DNA from: Microbacterium mangrovi
GTDB lineage: Bacteria > Actinomycetota > Actinomycetes > Actinomycetales > Microbacteriaceae
DNA length: 64,000 bases
Assembly (NCBI RefSeq): GCF_000802305.1
Contig: NZ_JTDK01000006.1
Span: 682,001-746,000, forward strand
Reading direction: 5' to 3'
The notes below the pieces were generated by a model that saw nothing but the letters and a program-made list of their open reading frames with translations, did not search any database and was not told where the DNA came from. Position numbers and translations under genes: made by a program. Shown here in pieces: positions 38,761 through 47,840 of the stretch (positions within the stretch are counted from its first letter, which is position 1; every line of letters starts with the position of its first letter).

Positions 38761-39536
38761 GAGCACGAGCCCTTCTGCTGGAGCGCGGCGTCCACCGCCA
38801 GGTCGCCGTCGATGGCGAAGTCCGCGACCAGGGTGGCGCCGGAGACCCGGACGCCGGTGAGCGTCACGCCGGCCGGGATCTTGTCGGCGATGCAGATGCT
38901 GCGCGGCTGGGTGATCGGGTCGGCGAGGGATCCGAACCGGCCGGCCAGGTCGGAGGCGTTCAGTGTCGCGCTCCCGACCGTGAACGAGGCGGGCGTGAGC
39001 ACGAGCGCACCCGACTTCGCCGACGGCTTCAGCCCGATCCCGACCTCGATCGAAGCCCCGAACAGGCTCAGCCGGGTGGATGCCGTGACATCCGGCTCCT
39101 TCAGGCCGATCGATGACGGGTCGATCCCGTGGATGCCGGTGGCGAGGCTGCGCAGCTGCGCTTCGGTGAGGGTGACGGTGGCGTTTCCGGCGCTCATCTT
39201 GCCGGGGGTGGCGCCGCGGTACTCGACATCCTTCAGCTGCACCGCGACATCGGCCGCCGTGTCGCCGATGGGCACGTCGTCGCTCGCGACCCGCACGTCG
39301 TGGAACGTGCCGCCGATGAGCTGCGGGATCACCATGCCTTCGATGTCGACGTCGACCGGCTGGTCGGCGGGCAGGTGCAGCTTCTGGATCACCGCGGTGC
39401 GCACCGCCGTGGTCACCAGGCCCCGCGCGAGCGAGTCCGCGATGAACCACGCGGCCACGAGGAGGCCGATCACGACGAGGAGCGCGACGGCCCAGGGCCA
39501 CCGGCGCCGGCGGGGCGACGTGTCCGTCGTCATCAT
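38757..39536 (-). CDS. LmeA-like/DUF2993 lipid-binding protein, short paralog
   Basis: A 259-residue protein with a short basic N-terminus (PRRRRWPW), one membrane segment (about 14-38) and a DUF2993 domain. It shares the pattern of its downstream neighbour: VTTAVRTAVIQKLHLPADQPVDVDIEG at the start and the AALQQKGSCS ending, so the two are a tandem duplication. ATG 39536 and 39533 are both possible. It starts 14 bases after argS and ends in a 4-base overlap with the paralog. Confidence 0.82.
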   Translation of the reverse strand: MMTTDTSPRRRRWPWAVALLVVIGLLVAAWFIADSLARGLVTTAVRTAVIQKLHLPADQPVDVDIEGMVIPQLIGGTFHDVRVASDDVPIGDTAADVAVQLKDVEYRGATPGKMSAGNATVTLTEAQLRSLATGIHGIDPSSIGLKEPDVTASTRLSLFGASIEVGIGLKPSAKSGALVLTPASFTVGSATLNASDLAGRFGSLADPITQPRSICIADKIPAGVTLTGVRVSGATLVADFAIDGDLAVDAALQQKGSCS

Positions 39537-39550
39537 GTGGTCCTCTCCCC

Positions 39551-41215
39551 CTACATGCGCTCCGGAGCGCTCACCCCGAGCATCGTGAGCCCGTTGCGCA
39601 GCACCTGACCTGTCGCGTCGTTCAGCCACAGGCGGGTGCGGTGCACGGCCTCGACCGGTGCATCGCCCAGTGGGATGACCCGGCAGTTGTCGTACCAGCG
39701 GTGGAAGAGTCCCGCCAGTTCTTCCAGGTACCGCGCGATGCGGTGCGGCTCGCGCACCTCGGCCGCATAGGCGACGATGCGCGGGAACTCCTGCAGCGCG
39801 CCCAGGAGCGCCGACTCGGTCGCGTGGGTGAGCAGCTCGGGGGCGAACTCGGAGCGGTCGACCCCGGACGCCGCGGCGTTGCGCGCCACGTTGTGCGTGC
39901 GGGCGTGGGCGTACTGCACGTAGAAGACCGGGTTGTCGTTGGTGCGCTTCTGCAGCACGTCCAGGTCGATGTCGAGGTTGGAGTCGGTGGAGCTGCGCAC
40001 CAGCGCGTAGCGGGCGGCATCCACCCCGACGATCTCGACGAGGTCGTCGAGCGTCACCACGGTGCCCGCGCGCTTGGACATGCGCACGGGCTGGCCGTCC
40101 TTGACGAGGTTGACCATCTGGCCGATGAGGATCTGCAGGTTCACGTTCGGCTGGTCGCCGAAGGCCGCGCACATCGCCTGCAGGCGCCCGACGTACCCGT
40201 GGTGGTCGGCGCCGAGCATGATGATGCAGCGGTTGAAGCCGCGCTCGCGCTTGTTCAGGTAGTAGGCCAGGTCGCCGGAGAAGTAGGCCGGCTCTCCGTT
40301 GGACCGGATGATGACACGGTCGCGGTCGTCGCCGAGATCGGTCGAGCGCAGCCAGATCGCGCCGTCCTGCTCGAAGATGTGGCCGAGCTCGCGCAGCCGG
40401 TCGACGGCGTGCTCGACGGCACCGGACGTGTGCAGGTCGTTCTCATGGAAGTACACGTCGAAGTCGACGCCGAACGCGTGCAGGGTCTGCTTGATCTCGT
40501 CGAACATGAGCTCGACGCCGATCTCGCGGAACACCTCCTGGCGGTCTTCGGCGCTCAGCGCATCCAGGTCGCCGTCGTACGTCGCCGCGACCCGCGCGGC
40601 GATCTCGGCGATGTACGCCCCGCCGTAGCCGTCCTCGGGCGTGGGCTGCCCCTCGTACGCGGCGACGAGGCTGCGCGCGTACCGATCGATCTGGGCGCCG
40701 TGGTCGTTGAAGTAGTACTCCTTGGTGACCTGCGCGCCCTGCGAGGCGAGGATGCGGGCCAGCGAGTCGCCGACTGCCGCCCAGCGCGTGCCGCCGAGGT
40801 GGATCGGGCCGGTCGGGTTGGCGCTCACGAACTCGAGGTTGATGACGTTGTCGGAGAGCGACTCGTTCGTGCCGAAGGCGGCACCGGCATCCACGATGGT
40901 CTTGGCGAGCGCGCCGGCGGCCGCCGCATCCAGCCGGATGTTGATGAAGCCGGGGCCGGCCACCTCGACGCTCGCGATGCCCGGGGTCTCGGCAAGGGCC
41001 GCCGCGATGTCGCCGGCGAGCTCGCGCGGGTTGGCGCCGAGCTGCTTGGCGAGCTTCAACGCCGCGTTGGAGGCCCAGTCGCCGTGGTCGCGGTTCTTCG
41101 GCCGGTCCAGCGGCAGGTCGGATGCCGCGAGGCCCTCGATCGCGCCGGGTCGTCGCTGCTCCGCAAGCGGGCGGATGACGTCGAGCAGGGCTGCGGAGAG
41201 GGCTTCAGGATCCAT
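39551..41215 (-). CDS. argS: Arginyl-tRNA synthetase
   Basis: A 554-residue class I synthetase. The HIGH motif appears as HLGG in [15 protein letters not shown], and the second signature as [15 protein letters not shown]. The N-terminal Add-1 domain and C-terminal anticodon domain (DALV-like, ending [17 protein letters not shown]) are complete. It heads the leftward series to lysA and rho, as in mycobacteria. Confidence 0.97.
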   Translation of the reverse strand: MDPEALSAALLDVIRPLAEQRRPGAIEGLAASDLPLDRPKNRDHGDWASNAALKLAKQLGANPRELAGDIAAALAETPGIASVEVAGPGFINIRLDAAAAGALAKTIVDAGAAFGTNESLSDNVINLEFVSANPTGPIHLGGTRWAAVGDSLARILASQGAQVTKEYYFNDHGAQIDRYARSLVAAYEGQPTPEDGYGGAYIAEIAARVAATYDGDLDALSAEDRQEVFREIGVELMFDEIKQTLHAFGVDFDVYFHENDLHTSGAVEHAVDRLRELGHIFEQDGAIWLRSTDLGDDRDRVIIRSNGEPAYFSGDLAYYLNKRERGFNRCIIMLGADHHGYVGRLQAMCAAFGDQPNVNLQILIGQMVNLVKDGQPVRMSKRAGTVVTLDDLVEIVGVDAARYALVRSSTDSNLDIDLDVLQKRTNDNPVFYVQYAHARTHNVARNAAASGVDRSEFAPELLTHATESALLGALQEFPRIVAYAAEVREPHRIARYLEELAGLFHRWYDNCRVIPLGDAPVEAVHRTRLWLNDATGQVLRNGLTMLGVSAPERM

Positions 41216-41242
41216 AGACCGTCCAGTCTATGGGAGCCGGAT

Positions 41243-42040
41243 TCACGCGATCTGGACGAGACCCGAATGATCATCGAACGGCAGCTCGATATCGCTGGAG
41301 GCGTTCACCCAGAGGTACTGCAGCGACACGGCGCCGCCGTGGTAGCTCAGCCACGCGCAGTCCGAGGCATCCGCGCCGGTCGCGATCCGCACCAGGCCGT
41401 GCCGGTTCGAGAGGTGGGTCGCGTCGACGACGTGCCAGGCCCCGTCGAGGTACGCCTCGGCCACCGCGTGGAAGTCCATCGGGCTGAGCCCGGGCGCGTA
41501 GCACGCGGCGTAGCGCGCCGGGACGTCCATCGCCCGCAGCAGCGCGATGACCGCGTGCGCGAAATCCCGGCAGACGCCCTGGCCCTTCGCGAGCACGGTG
41601 ACGGCGCTGTCGGTGCCGGTCGAGCTTCCCCACGTGTACGTGAGCGAGTCGTGCACGTAGTCGGACACCGCCTGCACGAGATCGGCCTCGCCGAGCCCGC
41701 GGAACTGCCGCCGCGCCTGGGCGAACAGCGCGTCGGACTCGCTGTACCGGCTGGGGCGCACGTAGTCGATGAGCTCCAGCTCGTCGACCGCCGCGGCCGA
41801 CGGGCTGGGCTCGATGTCGGCGGCGTAGCGCACCTGCAGCAGGCCCTCCTCGCTGCGCAGCCGGTGGAACCGCGTGCCGTCCGGCGCGGTGAGCACGGTG
41901 GGATGCCGCACCTGCCCGTTCTGCGTGAACGTGAGCGTCTCGTTGCGCAGCGCCGTGTCCGAGCGCACGGCGATCTGGAAGATGAGGTCGACGGACGCCG
42001 CTGTCTGCAGGTCGATGTCGGCCGTCGCGATGCGCGTCAC
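41243..42040 (-). CDS. Transglutaminase-like cysteine protease-fold protein
   Basis: A 265-residue protein. The catalytic triad of the transglutaminase core is visible as Cys157 in GQGVCRDFAH, His191 in SPMDFHAVAEAYL and Asp206 in WHVVDATHL. An N-terminal beta domain of about 100 residues precedes it. There is no signal peptide, so it is cytoplasmic. Such proteins are thought to be proteases or amidases, but function is unknown. It lies 27 bases upstream of argS, on the same strand, and could be co-transcribed with it. Confidence 0.85.
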   Translation of the reverse strand: MTRIATADIDLQTAASVDLIFQIAVRSDTALRNETLTFTQNGQVRHPTVLTAPDGTRFHRLRSEEGLLQVRYAADIEPSPSAAAVDELELIDYVRPSRYSESDALFAQARRQFRGLGEADLVQAVSDYVHDSLTYTWGSSTGTDSAVTVLAKGQGVCRDFAHAVIALLRAMDVPARYAACYAPGLSPMDFHAVAEAYLDGAWHVVDATHLSNRHGLVRIATGADASDCAWLSYHGGAVSLQYLWVNASSDIELPFDDHSGLVQIA

Positions 42041-42098
42041 CGAAGCATCCTACGGGGTCGGCACCCCGGCATCCGTCCGCGCGCGGCGGCCGGGCCGC

Positions 42099-44486
42099 TC
42101 ACCCGGTCTGCCAGGACCAGTCGGCGACCTCCGGGATGTCCTCGCCGTGCGCGCGCGTGTAGTCGCGCGCACGAACCCGGGCATCCTGCATCCGCTGCCG
42201 GAGCCCCGCGCACCGCGCGGCGAGGCCGGGAACCCGGTCGATGGCGTCGATCACCAGCGCGTACCGGTCGAGGTCGTTGAGCATCACCATGTCGAACGGC
42301 GTGGTCGTGGTCCCGTTCTCCCGATAGCCGTGCGCATGGATGTTGTCGTGCCCATGACGGCGGTAGGTGAGCCGGTGGATGAGCCACGGATAGCCGTGGT
42401 ACGCGAAGATGATCGGCCGGTCCGCGGTGAAGATCGCATCGAACTCGCGGTCGGGCAACCCGTGCGGGTGCTCGGACTCCGACTGCAGCCGCATCAGATC
42501 GACGACGTTCACGACCCGGACCTTCAGGTCCGGGATCTCGGTGCGCAGCAGCTGCGCGGCGGCGAGCACTTCGAGCGTCGGGACGTCGCCCGCGGCCGCG
42601 AGCACGACGTCGGGCAGCTGTCCTTCGACCTCGGTCCCCGCCCACTCGAGGATGCCGAGGCCGCGCGTGCAATGCAGCACCGCCTCGTCCATGGTGAGCC
42701 AGTTCGCCGCCGGCTGCTTGCCCGCCACGACCACGTTGACGTAGTCCACGGTGCGCAGGCAGTGATCGTAGGTCGACAGCAGCGTGTTCGCGTCGAAGGG
42801 CAGGTAGACCCGCACGACGTCGGCGCTCTTGTTCACGACGTGGTCGATGAATCCGGGATCCTGATGGCTGAACCCGTTGTGGTCCTGGCGCCACACATGA
42901 CTGGACAGCAGGTAGTTGAGACTCGAGATCGGCCGCCGCCACGGGATGTCGCGGGTCCCCTTGAGCCACTTCGCATGCTGGTTGAACATCGAGTCGACGA
43001 TGTGGATGAACGCCTCGTAGCAGTTGAACAGGCCGTGGCGACCGGTCAGCAGGTACCCCTCCAGCCACCCCTCGCACTGGTGCTCGCTGAGCACCTCCAT
43101 CACGCGCCCGGCCCGGGCGAGGTGCTCGTCGTCGGCCTCGATCACCGCGTTCCACTGCTTGTCGGTCGCGGCGTACACCGCCGGCGCCAGCCGGTTGGAT
43201 GCCGTCTCGTCGGGACCGAAGATGCGGAAGGTGGTCGGATTGTCCTCGATCACCGTCGCCAGCCACGAGCCCAGCACCGCGGTCGCCTCGGACGTGGTGG
43301 CCCCGGGTGCGGGGACGTCCACCGCGAACTCCCGGAAGTCGCGGAGGGCGAGCTCGGTGCGAAGCACGCCGCCGTTGGCCACCGGGTTGGCGCTCATCCG
43401 CCGGGGCCCGGCCGGGGCGAGCTCCCGGACGAACGCGGCCGGCGATCCGTCGGCCTCGAACAGCTCGTCGGGCCGGTAGGACCGCATCCACTCCTCCAGC
43501 ACGTGGAGATGGTCTGCGCTGTCCCGAGCGCTCGGCAGCGGGACCTGGTGGGAATGGAAGGTGCCCTCGATCCGGACCCCGTCGATCAGTTCCGGGCACG
43601 TCCACCCCTTCGGCGTGCGCAGGATGATCATCGGCCACGCGGGGGTCGCGGTCTCCGGGTCGCCCTGTGCGTACCGGCCGGCCCGGGCATCCTCCTTGAT
43701 CCGGGCGATGTCGTCGAGCACGCCGTCCAGGAGCTGCGCGAAGCGGCGGTGCGTCTCGAGCGGGTCCTCGTCGTCGAAGCCGCCGGTGAACAGGACGGGT
43801 TCGTACCCGTAGCCGCGGAACAGGGCGAGCAGACGGTCCTCGGGGATGCGCGCGAGCACGGTCGGGTTGGCGATCTTGTACCCGTTCAGATGCAGGATCG
43901 GCAGGACGACGCCGTCCTGCACCGGGTCGAGGAACTTGTTCGAATGCCACCCGGTGGCCGCCGGCCCGGTCTCGGCCTCGCCGTCGCCGACGACGCACGC
44001 GACCAGCAGCTCCGGGTTGTCGAACGCCGCGCCGTACGCGTGACTGAGCGAGTAGCCGAGTTCGCCGCCCTCGTGGATCGACCCGGGCGTCTCGGGGGCG
44101 ACGTGGCTCGGGATGCCGCCGGGGAACGAGAACTGGCGGAAGAGGCGGCGCACGCCGTCTTCGTCGCGGCCGACGTGCGGGTACGTCTCCGAATAGGTTC
44201 CGTCGAGGTACGCGTTCGCGACCATTCCGGGGCCGCCGTGGCCGGGTCCGGTGACGAAGATCGTGTCGAGGTCGCGTTCGCCGATCGCGCGGTTGAGGTG
44301 CGCGTACAGGAAGTTGAGTCCCGGCGTCGTGCCCCAGTGACCGAGGAGTCGAGGCTTGACGTCGTCCCGGGTGAGGGGCCGGCGCAGCAGGGGGTCGTCG
44401 AGCAGGTAGATCTGCCCGACGCTCAGGTAGTTGGCCGCCCGCCACCAGCCGTCGATCTCACGGAGGACTTTCTCGTCAGTGGACAT
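42099..44486 (-). CDS. Xylulose-5-phosphate/fructose-6-phosphate phosphoketolase
   Basis: A 795-residue thiamine diphosphate enzyme splitting xylulose-5-P (and/or fructose-6-P) with phosphate to acetyl phosphate and glyceraldehyde-3-P (or erythrose-4-P). The N-terminal [15 protein letters not shown], the [11 protein letters not shown] and GPGHGG blocks, GDGEAETGP and the central [12 protein letters not shown] are family signatures. ATG 44486 has AGGAGA eight bases upstream; the TTG at 44504 is rejected. No transketolase bypass or acetate kinase gene lies nearby, so it appears as a single gene. Confidence 0.97.
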   Translation of the reverse strand: MSTDEKVLREIDGWWRAANYLSVGQIYLLDDPLLRRPLTRDDVKPRLLGHWGTTPGLNFLYAHLNRAIGERDLDTIFVTGPGHGGPGMVANAYLDGTYSETYPHVGRDEDGVRRLFRQFSFPGGIPSHVAPETPGSIHEGGELGYSLSHAYGAAFDNPELLVACVVGDGEAETGPAATGWHSNKFLDPVQDGVVLPILHLNGYKIANPTVLARIPEDRLLALFRGYGYEPVLFTGGFDDEDPLETHRRFAQLLDGVLDDIARIKEDARAGRYAQGDPETATPAWPMIILRTPKGWTCPELIDGVRIEGTFHSHQVPLPSARDSADHLHVLEEWMRSYRPDELFEADGSPAAFVRELAPAGPRRMSANPVANGGVLRTELALRDFREFAVDVPAPGATTSEATAVLGSWLATVIEDNPTTFRIFGPDETASNRLAPAVYAATDKQWNAVIEADDEHLARAGRVMEVLSEHQCEGWLEGYLLTGRHGLFNCYEAFIHIVDSMFNQHAKWLKGTRDIPWRRPISSLNYLLSSHVWRQDHNGFSHQDPGFIDHVVNKSADVVRVYLPFDANTLLSTYDHCLRTVDYVNVVVAGKQPAANWLTMDEAVLHCTRGLGILEWAGTEVEGQLPDVVLAAAGDVPTLEVLAAAQLLRTEIPDLKVRVVNVVDLMRLQSESEHPHGLPDREFDAIFTADRPIIFAYHGYPWLIHRLTYRRHGHDNIHAHGYRENGTTTTPFDMVMLNDLDRYALVIDAIDRVPGLAARCAGLRQRMQDARVRARDYTRAHGEDIPEVADWSWQTG

Positions 44487-44521
44487 GGGGCGATTCTCCT
44501 GCAACGCGCGCCTCGGCGCAG

Positions 44522-44539
44522 CGGGGTTGCGGAACCCCG
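44522..44539 (-). terminator. Hairpin between ABC permease and phosphoketolase
   Basis: CGGGGTT (44522-44528) and AACCCCG (44533-44539) form a perfect 7-bp stem with a GCGG loop. It lies next to the larger inverted repeat and behind the leftward ABC permease gene. No T run. Confidence 0.5.
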
Positions 44540-44541
44540 GT

Positions 44542-44613
44542 CGTTGAGCGAGCGAAGCGAGACGAAACGCATGGATGTGCGTTTCGTCTCGTCGCTTCGC
44601 TCCTCGCTCAACG
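44542..44613. repeat. 72-bp imperfect palindrome, dispersed-repeat type
   Basis: The left arm 44542-44571 (CGTTGAGCGAGCGAAGCGAG followed by ACGAAACGCA) matches the reverse complement of 44578-44613 except for two 3-base insertions in the right arm. Only 6 bases separate the arms. It sits between the stop of the ABC permease and the start of the phosphoketolase and can serve as a terminator. I recall the sequence as a common intergenic repeat in Microbacteriaceae. Confidence 0.85.
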
Positions 44614-44627
44614 AACGGGGGCTGGTT

Positions 44628-45416
44628 TCACGAGAACCGCTTGCGGTAGATCGCCATCGACACGACGTACGCGATCACGAGGAGGCCCACGCACCAGGCC
44701 AGGGCGATCCAGAGGTCGCCGCCGACCGGCTGCTGGGTGAGCAGGCTCCGGATCGAGTCCACGATCGAGGTGACCGGCTGGTACTCGGCGAACCAGCGGA
44801 CCGGACCCGGCATGGTCGACGTCGGCACGAAGGCGGAGCTGATGAACGGCAGGAAGATCAGCGGGTAGGCGAAGGCGCCCGCACCGTCGACCGACTTGGC
44901 CGACAGCCCCGCGATCACCGCGATCCAGGTCAGTGCCAGGGTGAAGACGGTGAGGATGCCGCCGATCGCCAGCCACGCCCCCACGCTCGCCCCGGACCGG
45001 AAGCCCATCAGCAGCGCCACGAGGATCACCACGACCACCGAGACGAGGTTGGCGATCACCGAGGTCAGCACGTGCGCCCAGAGCACCGAGGACCGCGCGA
45101 TCGGCATCGACTGGAACCGCTCGAAGATGCCGCCCTGCAGGTCCATGAACAGTCGGTACGAGGTGTAGGCGACGCCGGAGGCGACGGTGATGAGCATGAT
45201 GCCCGGCAGCAGGTACGTCGTGTAGTTGCTCGATCCGGACTTGATCGCGCCGCCGAAGACGAACACGAACAGCAGCAGGAACGCGATCGGCATGATCGTG
45301 GTCGTGATGATCGTGTCGAGACTGCGCGTGATGTGCTTGAGCGAGCGGCCGGTGAGGACGGCCGTGTCGGCGAAGAAGTGCGTCCGGGCGGATGCCGGTG
45401 CGACTGCGGTGCTCAT
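44628..45416 (-). CDS. ABC-2 type transporter permease (DrrB-like)
   Basis: A 262-residue membrane protein with six hydrophobic segments. The pattern LLLFVFVFGGAI, YLLPGIMLITVASG, ERFQSMPIARSSVLWAHV and FLPFISSAFVPTSTMP is that of the DrrB/daunorubicin resistance family. ATG 45416 overlaps the ATPase stop by 4 bases. It forms the membrane part of an efflux pump with the ATPase upstream. Substrate is unknown. Confidence 0.93.
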   Translation of the reverse strand: MSTAVAPASARTHFFADTAVLTGRSLKHITRSLDTIITTTIMPIAFLLLFVFVFGGAIKSGSSNYTTYLLPGIMLITVASGVAYTSYRLFMDLQGGIFERFQSMPIARSSVLWAHVLTSVIANLVSVVVVILVALLMGFRSGASVGAWLAIGGILTVFTLALTWIAVIAGLSAKSVDGAGAFAYPLIFLPFISSAFVPTSTMPGPVRWFAEYQPVTSIVDSIRSLLTQQPVGGDLWIALAWCVGLLVIAYVVSMAIYRKRFS

Positions 45417-46213
45417 GATTCCTCCACTTTCTCGGTGTTCTCCTGCTCGGTGCCGTCGTCGCCGACGAGCGTCAGGAAGACGTCTTCGAGGGTCGGCTGC
45501 TTCTCGACGTACTCGACCTTGGCCGGCGGCAGCAGGGCCTTGAGCTCGGCGAGCGTGCCGTTCTGGATGATGCGACCCCGGTGCAGGATCGCGATGCGGT
45601 CGGCGAGCTGCTCCGCCTCGTCGAGGTACTGCGTGGTCAGCAGCACGGTGGTGCCGGCGGCGGCGAGCTTCTTCACCGTGTCCCACACCTCGAGACGGGC
45701 CTGCGGGTCCAGGCCCGTGGTCGGCTCGTCGAGGAACACGACGGACGGTTCGCCGATGAGGCTCATGGCGATGTCGAGGCGGCGCCGCATCCCCCCGGAG
45801 TAGGTGGAGGTCCTGCGTCCGCCCGCCTCGGTGAGATCGAATCGCGCGAGGAGGTCGTCCGCGATGCGGGCGGCATCCTTCTGGTGGCGCAGCTTCGCCA
45901 CCAGGATGAGGTTCTCGCGTCCGGTGAGGATCTCGTCGACCGCGGCGAACTGGCCGGTGAGGCTGATCGCCGCACGCACCTGGCCGGACTGGGCGGCGAC
46001 GTCGAACCCTTCGATCGTGACGTCGCCGGCATCCGCGTGGAGCAGCGTCGCCATGATGCGCACGGCGGTGGTCTTGCCGGCTCCGTTGGAGCCGAGGAGG
46101 GCGAAGATGCTGCCGCGGTCGACGTCGAAGTCGACGCCGCGCAGCACCTTCACCTCCTTGAAGGACTTCTCCAGTCCCCGCACACTGATGGCGGGGTTCG
46201 TGAGGGTGGTCAT
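45413..46213 (-). CDS. ABC transporter ATP-binding protein (DrrA-like)
   Basis: A 266-residue ATPase. Walker A GSNGAGKT (about 38-45), signature YSGGMRRRLDIAMSL and Walker B VVFLDEPTTGLDP are intact; the C-terminal DrrA domain ends EKQPTLEDVFLTLVGDDG. It powers export through the adjacent permease. The gene lies 28 bases after the DUF1048 gene in a PadR-controlled operon, the usual setting of drug or lipid efflux pumps. Confidence 0.95.
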   Translation of the reverse strand: MTTLTNPAISVRGLEKSFKEVKVLRGVDFDVDRGSIFALLGSNGAGKTTAVRIMATLLHADAGDVTIEGFDVAAQSGQVRAAISLTGQFAAVDEILTGRENLILVAKLRHQKDAARIADDLLARFDLTEAGGRRTSTYSGGMRRRLDIAMSLIGEPSVVFLDEPTTGLDPQARLEVWDTVKKLAAAGTTVLLTTQYLDEAEQLADRIAILHRGRIIQNGTLAELKALLPPAKVEYVEKQPTLEDVFLTLVGDDGTEQENTEKVEES

Positions 46214-46241
46214 GGTGGTCTCCCGTTCGATGGTGGTGGAA

Positions 46242-46592
46242 TCACGCGATGCCGTCGATCGCCTTGGTCAGGCGGGCACGCTCCTTGTCGATCCACTGCT
46301 TGGAGTTGTAGGCACGGGCGAACGACTCGGCGAACTCGACCGGGTCGTCGCCGACGATCTCGCGCACCGGGGTGCGGTCGGCGGCGGCGCGTTCCCACAG
46401 CTCGACGTGGTCTTCGCCCATCTGCAGCAGCGTCTCGCCGTCGGTGACGCCGCCGTAGTACATGAAGTACCGCTGGAAGGCCTTCGCCGCCGTGCGGTAG
46501 GGCTCGGCGAGCGCCTCGATGCGCGCCTGCTGCTGCTTGTACTGCTTCTTCTGCTCCAGAGATCCGGTGAGGGTCTCGATCCAGTTGGCCAT
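46242..46592 (-). CDS. DUF1048 family protein
   Basis: A 116-residue soluble helical protein with the family start MANWIETLTGSLEQKKQYKQ and the block LAEPYRTAAKAFQRYFMYYGG. Genes of this family are found between PadR regulators and ABC transporters; the function is not known. ATG 46592 lies one base beyond the PadR stop. Confidence 0.85.
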   Translation of the reverse strand: MANWIETLTGSLEQKKQYKQQQARIEALAEPYRTAAKAFQRYFMYYGGVTDGETLLQMGEDHVELWERAAADRTPVREIVGDDPVEFAESFARAYNSKQWIDKERARLTKAIDGIA

Positions 46593-46593
46593 G

Positions 46594-46923
46594 TCACTGC
46601 CCTTTCGGTTGAAGTGTGTTGATGCGGTCGGTGAGGAAGTTCCACGTGGTCCAGAACTCCCCGAGCTGGTCGTAGCCGTCGCGGTTGACGGTGTAGACCT
46701 TGCGCGGCGGGCCCTTCTCGCTCGGCACCTTCTCGATGTCGACGAGCCCGCGCTGCTCGATGCGCACGAGCAGCGCGTAGACGGTTCCCTCGACGATGTC
46801 GGTGAATCCGAGGTCACGCAGACGGGACGTGATCTCGTACCCGTAGGCGGGATGCTCCGCGAGGATCGCGAGGACCATGCCCTCGAGAACGCCCTTGAGC
46901 ATCTCGGTCTGCTGCTTTCCCAT
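46594..46923 (-). CDS. PadR family transcriptional regulator
   Basis: A 109-residue winged-helix repressor. The segment LEGMVLAILAEHPAYGYEITSRLRDLGF and GTVYALLVRIEQRGLVDIEK, then the wing GPPRKVYTVNRDG, are typical of PadR-s1 proteins such as LmrR. First gene of the leftward PadR-DUF1048-ABC operon and presumably its ligand-released repressor. Start ATG 46923 fits the family; the upstream extension is rejected because it runs through a repeat and the promoter. Confidence 0.93.
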   Translation of the reverse strand: MGKQQTEMLKGVLEGMVLAILAEHPAYGYEITSRLRDLGFTDIVEGTVYALLVRIEQRGLVDIEKVPSEKGPPRKVYTVNRDGYDQLGEFWTTWNFLTDRINTLQPKGQ

Positions 46924-46938
46924 GTCGCCCCCTTTCGG

Positions 46939-47003
46939 TACTTGGTGATGCTGACTACCACTACATAGTGACACAGAGCACCAGTACTTGGCAACACCAA
47001 GTA
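46939..47003 (-). promoter_or_regulatory. PadR promoter/operator region
   Basis: TACTTGG (46985-46991) and CCAAGTA (46997-47003) form a perfect inverted repeat with a 5-base spacer. A third copy of the half site, TACTTGGTG, lies at 46939-46947, and CACTA/TAGTG (46959-46963/46966-46970) is another small palindrome. The region is AT-rich and holds the promoter of the operon, so autoregulation is likely. Confidence 0.6.
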
Positions 47004-47030
47004 GCAAACTTTTTCCGGGCGCGCCGGAAC

Positions 47031-47051
47031 AGCGCTTCGACAGGCTCAGCG
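47031..47051. repeat. Short dispersed repeat (CTTCGACAGGCTCAGCG type)
   Basis: The sequence CTTCGACAGGCTCAGCG with GC flanks lies between the methyltransferase stop and the PadR promoter. I recall it as one of the commonest intergenic repeats in Microbacteriaceae. Only one arm is seen here. Confidence 0.6.
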
Positions 47052-47068
47052 CGCGGGGCGATCCGGCG

Positions 47069-47812
47069 TCAGGCTCGGCGGTAGACGAGGACTTCGGTGG
47101 CCGTGGGCAGCTGCAGCGACGTGCGGCCGCGCGTGGTCGGGTCGGCATCCAGCACGGCGTCCATCCGCGCGAGCCGCTCGGCGCGCTCGGACTCCGACGC
47201 GATCATCATCGAGCTGACGGTGGCCCAGCGGTGCAGGTAGTCGGCGCGGGCGAGGTCCTCGCTCCAGCGCACCCAGCCGGAATCGACCGGCGCGAAGCCG
47301 GGCAGGTCGTCGTGGGCGGGGTCGGCATCCTGGCTGGGCTCGTCGCCCTCGAGGTGCGGGTGCGCGATCCGGCCGCACGCGACATCCCAGGCGCAATCGG
47401 CATCCGTCGTGTTCCAGACCAGGGCGAGGATGCCGCCCGGCCGCAGCACCCGGTGGATCTCGGCGCACGCGGCGTCGCGGTCGAACCAGTGGAACGCCTG
47501 CGCCACCGTGACGAGATCGACCGAGGCGTCCGGCAGCGGGATCTGTTCGGCCGTTCCCAGGCGCGCATCGACCGTCGGACTGATCCGCCGGAGCTGGGCG
47601 AGCATCGGCTCGGACGGATCCACGGCGTACACGGTGTCGGCGAGACCGGTCAGCTCCCGGGTGAGCTTTCCGGTTCCGGCGCCGAGATCGAGGATGCCGG
47701 CCACCGGCGACGGCGCGATGAGGGCGACCGCGCCGGCAGGGAATCCGGGACGATAGCGCTCGTACTCCTCCCCCGCATCGAGGAACGAGCGGGCGTACGG
47801 CGCCTTGTCCAC
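47069..47812 (-). CDS. Class I SAM-dependent methyltransferase
   Basis: A 247-residue methyltransferase of the type-11 class. SAM-binding motif ILDLGAGTGKLT at about 40-51, AVDPSEPML (motif II), VAQAFHWF and RVLRPGGILALVWN follow in order. The substrate is unknown; close relatives are annotated as small-molecule methyltransferases. No operon partner: the MarR gene ends 28 bases upstream on the same strand. Confidence 0.9.
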   Translation of the reverse strand: MDKAPYARSFLDAGEEYERYRPGFPAGAVALIAPSPVAGILDLGAGTGKLTRELTGLADTVYAVDPSEPMLAQLRRISPTVDARLGTAEQIPLPDASVDLVTVAQAFHWFDRDAACAEIHRVLRPGGILALVWNTTDADCAWDVACGRIAHPHLEGDEPSQDADPAHDDLPGFAPVDSGWVRWSEDLARADYLHRWATVSSMMIASESERAERLARMDAVLDADPTTRGRTSLQLPTATEVLVYRRA

Positions 47813-47840
47813 GGTCTCACCGTAGCGCCGCCCGGCGCTC

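Noticed and set aside
44423-44611. Small frame rich in RSDETKR over the 72-bp palindrome
   Set aside because: Product of repeat translation, no ribosome site.
41874-45803. Open frame of 1309 codons on the + strand
   Set aside because: It is antisense to the phosphoketolase and ABC genes, consists of Arg/Pro/Ala/Gly/Val/His-rich shadow sequence, and has no family motif; long antisense frames are normal in DNA this GC-rich.
47013-47029. TTCCGG/CCGGAA hairpin as terminator of the methyltransferase
   Set aside because: On the leftward strand it is followed by A residues, not T, so it is not an intrinsic terminator in the needed direction.
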